A stretch of 64,000 nucleotides of DNA. Origin: Arbacia lixula. Taxonomy: Eukaryota; Echinodermata; Echinoidea; Arbacioida; Arbaciidae. Made by a program: the position numbers and the translations under genes. How positions within the stretch are numbered: position 1 is the stretch's first letter; each line of letters begins with the position of its first letter. The stretch spans positions 6,205,582-6,269,581 of the forward strand of contig OZ022596.1 of NCBI GenBank assembly GCA_963669155.1, given 5' to 3'. Shown in pieces: positions 32,131-42,390 of the stretch. The notes under the pieces were generated by a model that made no database searches, was not told the origin of the DNA, and saw only the letters and a list, made by a program, of their open reading frames with translations.

Positions 32131-32409
32131 AAACATTAACAAATACACTGTATAAGCAAACATATATGGCAATATCGATCAAATCAAATCAAATCAAGCA
32201 TCAAAATTATAGCAAAAATTAGGTATGAAAAATGCTTTAGAATAAACGGTTTAAAGTGTTTTACCTTGCCTGGCGGCGGTTGTCTGTGCTGTGGGTATGC
32301 ATGGTATGCTTGTTGTGATTTGTGTGTAGTGTATTTGATAAGGGGTGTGCGGTGAAGTGTGGGTTGTTGACCTGTGACATGGATGTTACTTGTAGTGTTA
32401 TGACCTGTG

Positions 32410-32502
32410 TCTGGGGGGGGGGGGGGGGCAGCAGTACTAGTATACAAATACATTGTAGTGTGATATATTTTCAACACATACGTACATAAGAACAAATACA
32501 TA

Positions 32503-32554
<52 letters not shown>

Positions 32555-32645
32555 TGATTTGTCACGATTATCTTCATATACACATGAACATGAAGTATAT
32601 ATATAATATATATATACATATATATATATATACATATATATAATT
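32410..32645. repeat. Poly-G and (TA)n microsatellites
   Basis: Poly-G at 32413-32428; (TA)n at about 32507-32552 and 32597-32643. Confidence 0.9.
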
Positions 32646-33157
32646 TGGCATGATTATGGTATTTTGCACGCATACTTGAAATATACATGTATACAATTTG
32701 GCATGAATCTGTTCTTATCCATACACATGCGCCAATTTGTGTGCTACATGTACATGAAGCCTTCAATGGTGCTCAAATAATATCATTATTAATACATCCA
32801 TATAATATTTATTAATCGTCCATTCATGCGCAGAAAGAGCTACCATTAACTATATGTCATGTATATGTGCAGTTTTTCACATCGCCCCCCCCCCCCCTAA
32901 AATATCAGAGAATCAGTTTCTCTGGCGAAAAAAAAAATGTTAAAGGCAAGAACGAGACAAAAGGCGCAGTTATCTCATATACAAATGGAAGGTTGAAGTC
33001 ACAAAGTGTATGATATGCTGCAGTATGCTTAATAAGGCGCCACCAGTTCTCCCATCCTAAACCCTTTCTAAAATTAGTTTTTTATATTATGTGTTAATGA
33101 TGTCGCCCCACACCCTCCCCCTCCGACACTCACGCTCATTATAAGCCCACGGACGCG
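32646..33157. other. Stretch without recognised feature
   Basis: Short poly-C (32885-32897) and poly-A runs; nothing coding seen. Confidence 0.3.
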
Positions 33158-33357
33158 NNNNNNNNNNNNNNNNNNNNNNNNNNNNNNNNNNNNNNNNNNN
33201 NNNNNNNNNNNNNNNNNNNNNNNNNNNNNNNNNNNNNNNNNNNNNNNNNNNNNNNNNNNNNNNNNNNNNNNNNNNNNNNNNNNNNNNNNNNNNNNNNNNN
33301 NNNNNNNNNNNNNNNNNNNNNNNNNNNNNNNNNNNNNNNNNNNNNNNNNNNNNNNNN
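33158..33357. other. Assembly gap (200 N)
   Basis: Exactly 200 undetermined bases. Any ORF drawn across it is an artefact. It lies where a downstream exon of the DIABLO homologue could be. Confidence 1.
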
Positions 33358-33845
33358 TTCTCTGCAATTTTGCGAATGATTACATTCGCGATTGTGGAGT
33401 ACTAGTACCAATAATACATGTGTTTGAGAATGTCGTATTCATAATTTAGCGTGTTGTTAAAGTCGCGAATAGTCGAGATTCGTGAAGTTCCCAAAAATAA
33501 CCCCCCACAAAATATATGGCGTATACAGTAACTGAAAAGCAAGTATAGTAATACTGAAAACAGAAGACAAGGGCACTTTTCAAAATGGCTTCAGACACCT
33601 GAAAAAAGGGGGAGATAATTTCAATCTCCATTTCATTTTCTTTATATCTATATTCATGGTAGTAAAAACTGTGGAAGGAAGTAGAATAAGACAAATGTAA
33701 ATTTCAATTCAACCAAAGTCCTAAGCCATAATTATTGCCGTAATCTTGACATTCTAACTGGGTTTCAAAGCCAGAAAATTCAGCAGCAGGCAATGTGTTA
33801 ACCTTTTCAATGCCAGCTTAAATGCAGCTCTAACTTTTATACATA
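33358..33845. other. Stretch without recognised feature
   Basis: No supported gene or shared repeat. Confidence 0.3.
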
Positions 33846-34085
33846 AGCACCGAGCTCAGCAAGCATATTTGGAGGCTGAAAGATGAGGGCACACCCCACA
33901 AGATAACCTGGAGGATCGTACGCCATGCACAACCATACTCTCCACTCACAAAACGCTGCAACCTCTGTCTATGGGAGAAATTCTTCATCATCACTGCAAA
34001 GAAAAACAACAACTTGAACTCTCGTACTGAACTCATATCTACCTGTAGACACAAGAAAAAGTTCCTCCTTGCTGGTTATGGATAA
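33846..34085 (+). pseudogene. C-terminal end of a Penelope-like (GIY-YIG) retroelement pol
   Basis: 80 codons open to a TAA. Blocks [41 protein letters not shown] and [18 protein letters not shown] match the end of GIY-YIG-bearing retroelement proteins common in aquatic invertebrates (ELSKYIW.LKD, KRC.LCL.EK, R.ELI..CRH..K.LL). The 5' part is missing, so this is a truncated insertion. A Penelope-like origin is my reading; another class with the same tail is possible. Confidence 0.62.
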
Positions 34086-34400
34086 CCACCCCCCCCCCCC
34101 CCACCTCACTTGTAACCATGCAGTAATGACCCCTAAGTACCCCTTATGTAATAAACAAAGCACATGTACCCCTTCAGTAACCCCATTCATGCTCTGTCAA
34201 CCCAATGTTATACTCTAATGCACATGCTCTATATACACTTTATTTGTGTTCTTCATACTACCAGTCTCTGACGATCCTTCGGGTGAAACAGTCTGTACGA
34301 CCAGCTTAAGTTAAGCATCCAACCAATAAATCATTTATACTCAGCTCCTACACAGTCGAGCACTATTAGATATTGCAGTATACCACTACTCAATCGCTTA
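34086..34400 (+). mobile_element. 3' trailer of the Penelope-like fragment
   Basis: Follows the pol stop. Contains the hammerhead-like core CTGACGA (34268-34274), a C(TTCG)G loop, then GAAAC (34285-34289... in phase with TGAAAC). The trailer border is uncertain. Confidence 0.4.
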
Positions 34401-34607
34401 CCTAAGAAAGTCTATACGTTTTAAGGAGCAAAGAAAAAAAATTATGTTACTTGGGCTTTATGTACATTTCTTGTGCACATATGCCTCAATGTTCCATAAA
34501 GGGTTAAGCCTAGCTGACCCTACTCCAAACCCCTTACCCTCACCCTAACCCATATCAGCTTGTGCTTGTAGACCAAACGGGAGAAGACCAAGCAGTACAG
34601 TACAATG

Positions 34608-34716
34608 CTGCCCTAATTTCACAAAAGGAAGCAAGTGACAAATGACTCAAATTTGGCTTATTGATAATGTTAGATTGTACTCAGCATTCCCTACATGCAG
34701 GCAAAATCAGGAGAAA
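34608..34716 (+). mobile_element. R1 MITE, left half only
   Basis: CTGCCCTAATTTCACAAAAG to the mid-element GCAGGCAAAATCAGGA; the right half is missing. Confidence 0.65.
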
Positions 34717-34817
34717 GAATTAGGGTTGTAGGGTTAGGGTTATTCATTTAGAGAAATGATGTCATGAAGCAGGAAGGGAGCTCATAAAGCGTTGACCGTT
34801 GCAGAGGTCAAGCGTAC

Positions 34818-34949
34818 CTGTATCTCATGTCTCTTATCATCCACAATGACGCGAGCCTCAACGATGCTCTGCCAGAGTTCATCGGTCAGATATCCCTGCT
34901 TCTCTGCCTGCCGATACCCCTGAGTCAGGTCCATCAACACTTCTATAGC
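34818..34949 (-). CDS. DIABLO: DIABLO homologue exon 4
   Basis: 132 nt, 44 codons, phase 0 both sides. Acceptor CCCCTGACAG, donor GTACGC. Codes residues 123-166, helical, with GYRQAEKQGYLTDELWQS. Confidence 0.85.
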
Positions 34950-37900
34950 CTGTCAGGGGTACAGAGAGAGAGGAGCATTAAGGCTCATTAATAACCAGTA
35001 TCAACAGAGATCAACCGCAGGAAAGCCTCTGGAGAACCTCTGGAGAACAAATTACCCACTTTTACAAAGAAATTTTAGGCATACACCCAGTAGTAAGAAT
35101 AGCGTGCTCCATCCTGTAAATGACCGAAGAACTGGGTGTATGCCTAAATTTTTTTTGTAAATTAAATTACCCCAGAAAGCCCTTTCGCTGAAATCTAGCC
35201 GAATTGTCCCTAAGGCGGACTACTCATGAATATTAATGGCAGATAAAATGAGACTCTTTCGGTATTTGTTTCCATGTTGTCGTGTCTTGACCCGTGAAAT
35301 AGTAATAGCTTGCGTGGTTAAGTCACTGCCCGGTAAGCAGTAGATTGCAGGTTCAAATCCCATCTGGTTCTAAGATTTTTGTCTTGTTTTTCATTCATTT
35401 ACAGGATGGAGCACGCTATCCTTACTACTGGGTGTATGCCTAAAATTTCTTTGTATATTAAATTACCCTAGAGAGCCCTTTCGCATGGTATATTACCCCT
35501 ATTCTGACTGGGGGGCCTTTTGATTTCCATTCCTCCCTCCCCCCGTACTGAATCCAGTGCAAGTGCTGCATAGCGTGAAATGCCTTTTCGTTACTTTTTC
35601 CTTTGAAATGCCTTTTAAAAAAAAAAAATAAGTCGGACACTTCATTCAGAGGTTACGTAAAATCATATAATCACATGTCAGACCAAAATTTGACCCATAA
35701 GAGATTTCGCATAGGTTTATGTACAAAATACTGTGTTTCTTTTATACTCCTCTATATCACTGCCAATTGTGCTTTCTAGGCTTCCTGCTAGATCACAGTC
35801 TTCATGAACCTGATCAAAATTTGACCTGAAGCTAATAAGAATCATAAAAATAGAGTGGAATTTTACAGTCTACTGCAGATTGTCCAATGTTCAGTCATGC
35901 ATGCAAAGATCCAAATGGAATGGTAGCACAAAATGCTGGGATTATTCTACCAGAATATAATCTGAACTGCGCAACTTGCAACCATGATTACAGATTTTAT
36001 ACGTCAATTATTCTGTAATGTAGCCAGTACCTTGACCAAGAAGTGCTTTGTATACAATTAGTAAGATTTTGAATGCTTTTCACTGCCGTATTGGTGTTAG
36101 AATTTGTGTGAAGCATGTTTATTTCGTACAGTGCAACCAAATATAAGCCTTGCACAGGTGTTTTGCACCCTCTGCAAGTTCAGTTATTGTAAATCAGGGA
36201 ACTAAGCTAATGTCAACATTATGTATCCTTTAGAATTTGTCCTACTCCATACAAAACTGGAAGCAAAATATTGTATTTAATTCTTGGAAATGCTATTAGT
36301 CAAATACTGTTGAATAATATAACAATTGTATCAATGTATCATCTTTGTAAACCAGTGAAAACGAAATTTCCAATTGGACAATAAATTGCAATATCCATGT
36401 ATCAATATCAATAAATCTACGTTTAATGGACATATTTCATGCAAGACAACTTTTAAACAGTGGGGCATTTATTTTTTACTCACTCTGTAGAGTACCAAAG
36501 CTATGTTGTTACATCCATTCTGCCCTACTTTGACAAAATGAAGCAAGTGACAAATCACACAAATTTGAGTTATTGGTGCTCATAGATTGTACCCAGCATT
36601 TCTCACATACAGACACAACTTGGAAAAGAAATACTTCTCTTGCTGCGAGACATTCAATCTAACATGATGTGGTGTTGCACTGATGTCAATGCAAGTGACA
36701 GATACATTTTGCTCATTTACAAGAAGAGTTTTTTTTTTGTTAGTTGCTACCTTTTGTCCAATCAGGGCAGCAATGTCATACAGGTTTGTGCTTCTAAGCA
36801 CTATCACTGATGAGAAAGATTCACTCGTCCGTCATTGTTTAGCGGGCTAGTCTCGGGCACTCACAATGAGAGACTCCGCTATGATCACCACTGCTTGCTT
36901 GACCCACATAGTTCAGAACCAGTTGTTTTGATAATCTGCTAATGTGATGACACACTTCGTTACCCTATGCAGACGATCTACCCCAAGTTTCATGACTTTT
37001 GTTAAAGGGACACGTCACTTAGCTTTTGTGGCGCGTTATCGTTTATAGAGGGCGCTGCAATCGACAGTGTTAGCGTGGAGCGTGGCCCGGTTCGGTTAAC
37101 ATTCGGGAATCTCCATATAACTTCGGCAAACAAGCACGCAATTGTAGTGATACAAGTGATTTTACATGTGATATTTGTTCATTTTGTGTACATGCACCGA
37201 AGCGTGTCAAAGACTGCTGCCTGTAGCACTCACGCACTCACGCTAACACAGTTTTGCAGATGTTAAGGGTGGGGGAGTGCCGGCACTGGGGTGGGGCTGA
37301 TAAGACCGCCGCCGAATGCCGTCGATTGCAGTGCCCTCTACAAACGATATCGCGCCACAAAAGCTCAGTGACGTGTCCCTTTAACATGCTACCCTACCTG
37401 TTAATGACCTACCTGTGCCAGCTCCTTGTATTTATCTATGACTGCAACAAAGGTTTGTGTCATGAGGGCAGAGGTGGAGTCAACGGCCAGGGAAGTAGCA
37501 TTCTTGATCAAGGCACTTGTTGTTAAAGTACTGGGATTGACCTCCTGCGATAAAGAAGAAGCAAAAAGAGAGGAGGTGGAGGAAGCCTAGGTACTAGGCT
37601 GTGAGGTGCATGGACACAACCCAGTTTGTTAAAAACTATGTCTGGTAACACAGACTATGCGCTAATGATGTCATAGCTCCTCTGGCTTCTTCTCTCTTAG
37701 TGAGGATGGGGTTGGGGCATAGTCTGTCTTACCAGACATAGTTGTTTACAGACTGGGTTGTGTCCATGCACCTCACATCCTAGTACCTAGGCTAGTATGG
37801 AGGTATAATAATGATAATATGGTTTTATTTACCAAGTGGAGCCTCATCAGTGCTAACACTGCTTTCCATGAGGGTCCTGCTTTAGTACTCCAGTCATTTC

Positions 37901-40464
37901 ATCAAAGTGATTATACACTGATTACACCAGAGCGGTTGCACCCAAAGTGATTTTACACTGATGACACCAGAGCAGTTGCACCCAAAGTGATTCTACACTG
38001 ATTACACCAGAGCAGTTGCACCCAAAGTGATTCTACACTGATGACACCAGAGCAGTTGCACCCAAAGTGATTCTACAATGATGACACTAGAGCAGCTGCA
38101 CCCAAAGTGATTCTACACTGATGACACCAGAGCAGTTGTACCCAAAGTGAGTCTACACTGATGACACAAGAGCAGTTGTAACAAAAGTGATTCTACACTG
38201 ATTACTAGTCATGTAATCATCACAACTACATGTATTATCCCTAACTTTAAATACAGGTAGCCCATTTTTGCAGGTAACACAGGAAAGCACAGAAAGTTTA
38301 AAAAATGCTCTAAAACAAACTTCCCTCCAAATTTATAGAACTGGAAACTGTCTTTGATCTTTAGATTTCAGGACAGTACAGATTTTGGACTGGTCATTCA
38401 AATCGTCATCCAAAACGTCCAAAACGGTCATCCAAAACGAGACCGCAATCAGCACATCTCCTGGTTCTGAACTCTGTACTGTGCACACAGAAGCTAGTGA
38501 TTATCCATGGTGCATGCAAATTTAGCACCATGCTACGGCTACGCCGGCTGCTGCAATACAGTACATGAAAGTAGACTATGATTGGGGGGTAAACAAGGAT
38601 AGTTGTTAACTTATCCTGAAAATGATGTTTGAAAGTTTGCATGGTGGTATGACCGTATGAGCAATCACAGAAGAGGTTTACGGTACTCCATATGTAATGT
38701 CCTGGAAGGACTGAGATAAGAAAAGAAAAAAAAGTGGATAGCATTGGAGGTGAATTGGAAAAAAGCAAGAAAGTGGAGATTTGAAAATAGAGTATTCTCT
38801 CAATATGAGTGTAGTCCTTAAAAGGACTGTAAACCAGAAGGAGTGAAAAGCTGAGGAGTAGAGAAGTAGACTCAACGTTTCGGACAGAAAGAGAAAAAGT
38901 TCATAACTATGTTATTGTTAGGTATGCCAAATTCCATGACTTTTGTAAAAGGTCTACCCTGTCTTACAGGTTGCGTTCATGTGACACTTTTTTGCTGTAG
39001 AATCATGATTAGAATCATGACTCAAAACGCATTTCTGCAGAATCACGATTGCGTTCAGACAAAAATTGAACATAAACGTGATTCAAAACGCAAACATAAA
39101 ACACAGAAAAAGCGCGTTTGGAAACGTGCTTCTGCAGAATGCCGTTTAAAAAATGTTGCTTGAACGCAGCCGTGTTTTGAATCATGATTCTATAACATCA
39201 TTGTGTCGGCCTATTTCCGGTGCTAGTCAAGCAGCCCACGTAGAATTCAGAAAATGCGCTCGTCAAAGCTGAACTACACTTCCTGGGTCAAACTGCACAC
39301 TACGATGCGCACTTGATCGGCCCAAATCCGAGTAGAAACGTGATTGGAGAGGTCGTCTGAACGCTGATTCTGTCGTATCGTGATTCATGTTTGTGTTTTG
39401 GAAGCATGATTAGAATCATGATTCAAATCATGATTCTGGCGATGGTTGCATGAACGCAACCTACATTTGACAGCCTATGAAGAAAGAACTTACAGGTAAC
39501 CCCTTTACAGAGCTTGCATCTGTTGCAGCCTTGACTGGTAAGGCACACAGTCCAAAAGCTACCAGCCCTGGTCTTCGGAGTAGTCTGGGAAGAGCATGAG
39601 TGTTTGTCAGGCTCTGTCGCCCAGCGCGGCAGTGACTGTGGAGGGAGTGGTATATGTGCCGGCATGCACTGTAGGATGTTGTTCTGCAGGTCGAGAAGTG
39701 TGGGAGAGAATGTGTGGACACCAGATGGAGAGAATTAGATAGTGTGAATGTGGTAGAGAGATTGGGAGATATAGAAAGACATAGAGGGGGAAAGATAAAG
39801 ATAGAGTGGCCACTAGAGAGATGAGATGGAGAGAGGGAGACAGAAAGAGAAAGAGTAAGAGAAAGAGAGGAAGATAGAGGTAGAGTGAGAGAGAAAGAGG
39901 AGTGAGAGGGAAAGAGAAAGATGGGGGAGATAGAGAAAGATAAAGAGAGTGAGATAGAGTGACAAACAGAGAGGGAGAGAAAGAGATAGAGAGAGAGTGA
40001 GAGAATGTGAAAGAAAATAGAGGGAGAGTGAGAGAGAGAAAGATAGTTATTTTAATAAACTTTGAATTGAGTGAATTGAACAGACAATCTTACTACTATG
40101 GAGAGTGACAGCAAAATAGATATCATAGACACACATATTTTTGAACTATGAATTACCTGAGACACGTGAGAGTTACCTGAGACAGGCAATCTTACTGCTA
40201 TGGAGAGTGACAGCAAAATAAAAATCATAGACACACATACACTACAGCTCAAAGGAATTGGCATAGGGAAAGGGAAGAAAGGGAAGGAGCCGCAGTTTTC
40301 AACCGTGGTATATTTCATCCAGTTCAGCATGAAACATGCGTGGCTCCTTCCCTTTCTTCCCTTTCCGTTTCCCTATGCCAATTCCTTTGAGCTGGAGTGT
40401 AGTTTTAAACTATAAATTACCTGAGACAGGCAATCCTGATGGCGCTCCATACTGCTTGGGCCAT
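34818..40464 (-). CDS. DIABLO: DIABLO/Smac homologue, four 5' exons (3' partial)
   Basis: Minus-strand coding exons: 40464-40421, 39683-39494, 37544-37413, 34949-34818. Each has AG/GT borders and phases match (2/1, then 0, 0), giving 166 residues. Residues 1-61 are rich in R, S and H and poor in acidic residues, as in a mitochondrial presequence, and end VAFGLC. A62-L-P-V follows, where human Smac has GFGVTLC before mature A-V-P-I. The helical part has TSALIKNATSLAVDSTSALM (Smac: [20 protein letters not shown]), then TQGYRQAEKQGYLTDELWQS and EARVIVDDKR (Smac: SLYRQYTSLLG...DEVWQVIIGAR). By homology it is an intermembrane-space protein released in apoptosis that binds IAP BIR domains through its new N-terminus. 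About 70 C-terminal residues are missing; their exons may be in the gap at 33158 or were not recognised. Confidence 0.85.
35060..35462. mobile_element. Foldback element with inner tRNA-like sequence
   Basis: The outer arms are inverted: TTTTAGGCATACACCCAGTA and on to GCGTGCTCCATCCTGTAAATGA on the left, and its inverse at about 35395-35460. Between them lies a second partial inverse (CTGGGTGTATGCCTAAA) and a tRNA-like block. Confidence 0.7.
35306..35370 (+). repeat. tRNA-derived SINE head
   Basis: A-box-like TAGCTTGCGTGG at 35306-35317 and B box GGTTCAAATCC at 35350-35360, about 33 bp apart. No acceptor stem pairing was seen, so it is a SINE promoter or tRNA relic. Confidence 0.55.
35463..36519. 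other. DIABLO-homologue intron without recognised feature
   Basis: AT-rich intron DNA. ORFs are short. Confidence 0.3.
36520..36770 (+). mobile_element. R1 MITE, intact copy
   Basis: CTGCCCTACTTTGACAAAAT to CTTTTGTCCAATCAGGGCAG. Uninterrupted at the site where the 3890 copy holds R2. Confidence 0.78.
36815..36970. mobile_element. R6 element
   Basis: GCGGGCTAGTCTCGGGCACT, CGCTATGATCACCACTGCTT, GTTCAGAACCAGTTGTTTTG and CACACTTCGTTACCC, in R6 order. Confidence 0.6.
37003..37383. mobile_element. Single-copy TIR element (~380 bp)
   Basis: TTAAAGGGACACGTCACTTA at the left and TGACGTGTCCCTTTAA at the right; inner GGCGCG..ATCG.TT.TAGAGGGC is also inverted. No coding capacity. It ends 30 bp from exon 3 of the DIABLO homologue. 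Confidence 0.78.
37413..37544 (-). CDS. DIABLO: DIABLO homologue exon 3
   Basis: 132 nt, 44 codons, phase 0. Acceptor TTCTTTATCGCAG, donor GTAGGT. Codes residues 79-122: EVNPSTLTTSALIKNATS, then STSALMTQTFVAVIDKYKEL. Confidence 0.88.
37585..37797. mobile_element. R13 palindromic MITE (~210 bp)
   Basis: CTAGGTACTAGGCTGTGAGG, TGCATGGACACAACCCAGT and ACTATGTCTGGTAACACAGA on the left, all inverted on the right. Second copy at 48845-49055. Confidence 0.82.
37911..38206. repeat. 40-bp minisatellite, about 7 units
   Basis: Unit begins near AAAGTGATTCTACACTGATG and continues with ACACCAGAGCAGTTGCACCC. Spacing is exactly 40 bp at 37921, 37961, 38001, 38041, 38081, 38121 and 38161. Lies in an intron of the DIABLO homologue. 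Confidence 0.9.
38207..38967. other. Intron sequence without recognised feature
   Basis: ORFs here show no domain. Confidence 0.3.
38968..39464. mobile_element. R12 palindromic MITE (~500 bp)
   Basis: GGTTGCGTTCATGTGACACT on the left, GTTGCATGAACGCAACC on the right, with many inverted AATCATGATTCNAATCATGA words. Second copy at 47908-48135. It ends 30 bp from exon 2. Confidence 0.82.
39494..39683 (-). CDS. DIABLO: DIABLO homologue exon 2: presequence and IAP-binding motif
   Basis: Acceptor CTCGACCTGCAG, donor GTAAGT. 190 nt: one base completing R15, then residues 16-78. Arg/Ser/His-rich presequence (RTTSYSACRH... RLLRRPGLVAFGLC), then ALPV coded at 39544-39533. No in-frame ATG within it, so the start must come from another exon. 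Confidence 0.87.
39730..40050. repeat. Purine-rich (GAGA)n stretch
   Basis: AGAGA/GAAAG words over about 300 bp of intron 1. ORFs are repeat translations. Confidence 0.85.
40082..40441. repeat. Tandem copies of the exon 1 donor region
   Basis: ACCTGAGACAGGCAATC occurs at exon 1's donor (about 40419-40435) and again at about 40176-40192, with a shorter copy near 40155. ATGGAGAGTGACAGCAAAAT occurs at about 40098 and 40199. The R10 element at 40240-40404 sits between the copies. Confidence 0.65.
40240..40404. mobile_element. R10 palindromic MITE, centre-deleted
   Basis: TACAGCTCAAAGGAATTGGC to GCCAATTCCTTTGAGCTG. Shorter than the 23864 copy; the inverted half of the core is missing. Confidence 0.8.
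40421..40464 (-). CDS. DIABLO: DIABLO homologue exon 1 (coding part)
   Basis: ATG at 40464-40462, then AQAVWSAIRIACL and two bases; donor GTAATT. Phase 2 fits exon 2. The frame is open upstream to an acceptor-like CTTTAG near 40530, so a longer exon with 5' UTR or extra coding sequence is possible. The Met was chosen because it gives a typical mitochondrial presequence of Smac-like length. Confidence 0.68.
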
Positions 40465-40902
40465 GTCTTGGAAGATGCTGTTTGGATCTGCTGTCACACA
40501 GATGCAAATCTCAACCAGGGCAGCTACCTAAAGTTATGTAAAGTTAGATCTAAAGGAAAAAAAATTAAAACAACAGTAGTTCCCAGTAATTTTCCAAATT
40601 TTGATTCAAAGTGTGGACTTTTCTGTAATACTTAATTATAAGTCACTGATGACCTGTACAAGGCTGTAGAAGCAGATGAACTTGGTTGTTTTGCTTTGGC
40701 AGCTGTAACCCCCCCCCCCCCCCCTTAAAAAAAATCTATAAGTGTTTAAGTTAAAGTTTAATTATGGGATATAGAGTCTAGTTCATCGAGATAGGTATAA
40801 CCATCTCAATCGGAGCATCCTTTCATCAAAATTACATTTTTAGACATACCCCCGAATGGGGCGTTTAGAGGAGCCAACATTCTACAGAGACTGATTTTTC
40901 GG
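40465..40902. other. Upstream of the DIABLO homologue start
   Basis: May hold 5' UTR. Poly-C at about 40711-40724. No promoter motif I can support. Confidence 0.35.
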
Positions 40903-41447
40903 TCTAAGTTCACCCTGAAATTATTTCTGTTTCGATAAAAGCAGACACATCAAAGGAACATTATTAGTGAAAAAAAGAAACATTTAAGTTTTGATTTTGT
41001 GAGTAACTTGCAAGGTGCTCTCCCAATTCCATGTGTTGTGTACAATTTTTTTTTTTTTTTTTTTTTTTGAAAATGTGCACCTTCTCAAAATGTTATACAG
41101 GTCTAGACTATGCATCCTTGGTCCTGTGACTGTATCATTGACAGTGTACGTATACGTATTTACACACGTAATTGTATGAAGAAAAAAAATCATACCATTG
41201 TCAAAAAGAGAAAAAGAACAATTTGTGTAATCACATTGTAGTACACAATATGTGGGAAAGCACTTTGTATGCGACGTCATAAAAATTGAAATGTCAAAAT
41301 CTAGTAATATGTAACTTTCTTTTCCTTCAGTTTGACCAAGGCAGTATTTTTGACATCAATCGAAATCCTGGCTTCACTATCGTTTCTTTTACTTCCATGC
41401 GTCTGCTTATTGAAGAAGAAAAAAATCAGGGTGAACTATCCCTTTAA
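40903..41447. mobile_element. R4 foldback MITE, diverged
   Basis: AAGTTCACCCTGAAATTATT to AATCAGGGTGAACTATCCCT. The CRE-like sites are mutated (e.g. GCGACGTCATAA at about 41271). Poly-T near 41045-41068. Confidence 0.78.
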
Positions 41448-42390
41448 TGTTCAAAATTTCAAATACCTACATCATCGCTGTCTTAATATTAGTCAAGGTA
41501 ACAAAATGACTCTAAAAGCAATACACACTCAATGACAATGACGATGTTATGCAACAATATGATCACGGGTACCCTTGAAGAAAATTGCAACACCGATAGA
41601 AACGTTCGGGACTATATAAACAACGAAGACTAAGAGATACTTCGAAAATAGGATACTATGCAGCTCTAGTAATTGATATTGAAGACATTTTAAACAAAGT
41701 GTAAGCCCAAGATAAAGAAAATAAAGGCAATTGAGTGTTGCATTTGGAATTTTAGCAGGAACATGTGTAACTTACACCCGTCCGTCCGGAGAAAGGATGT
41801 TCTTGTAATTCGAATTTAGCGCCATCTATCTCTTTGTCAAGAATAGTGTCATTCAGTGGGGATTTCCCCACTACGTAGGGGTAGTGGTATGGTTCAGTGG
41901 GATTTCCCAAGGTTTCGTTGAACTATCAATGCAACCTCTCAGATGTGGAGTGCCGTAGGCCCGTAGGGTTCTATTTTAGGTTCACTTTTATTCATATTTA
42001 TATTTATGATTTTTGAAATGTATCCGATGTTGTTTTTGTTATTTGCAGATAATACCAGTTGTTATGTGTCTTACAGAAACACCGCGTCATATAGGCCTAC
42101 TTAAGAACAAACTTATAGCTAAGAACTAGAAGAGGTTAAAATTGGTTTCGAATGAAATCAACACTAAGTACTTCATCAGTACAAAATAAGAATTTCAAAA
42201 AACACAAAATCAAACCAGAAAGGCACTTGTCATGCAGGTTCCTTGTGCGGTTATACGTCAGAACAATATACAGTCACAGAAATGTACTAAAAATTAATGT
42301 ACTAATAAACTATTACCTTATTATGATTTAGGTATTAAAGATGCATGTATAACATACCAGAGAAGGATACGGTCAATTCCTTTCGTGTAG
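41448..42390. other. Stretch without recognised feature
   Basis: May include decayed LINE 5' sequence; nothing supported. Confidence 0.3.

Noticed and set aside
32184-32501. Minus-strand ORF as a missing DIABLO 3' exon
   Set aside because: It has donor-like ends, but its Pro/His-rich content does not match the helical Smac C-terminus.
33074-33411. ORFs of about 90-97 codons made mostly of X
   Set aside because: They run across the 200-base assembly gap.
35306-35374. Functional tRNA gene
   Set aside because: A and B boxes are present, but the expected acceptor-stem halves do not pair.
37911-38206. Possible CRISPR array (40-bp periodic repeat)
   Set aside because: Contiguous repeats with no unique spacers, inside an intron of an animal gene: a minisatellite.
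39461-39721. Starting the DIABLO homologue at the first codon of the 39721 frame
   Set aside because: That codon is GTG, not ATG, and an acceptor (CTGCAG) lies 12 codons in; the ATG exon at 40464 fits in phase.
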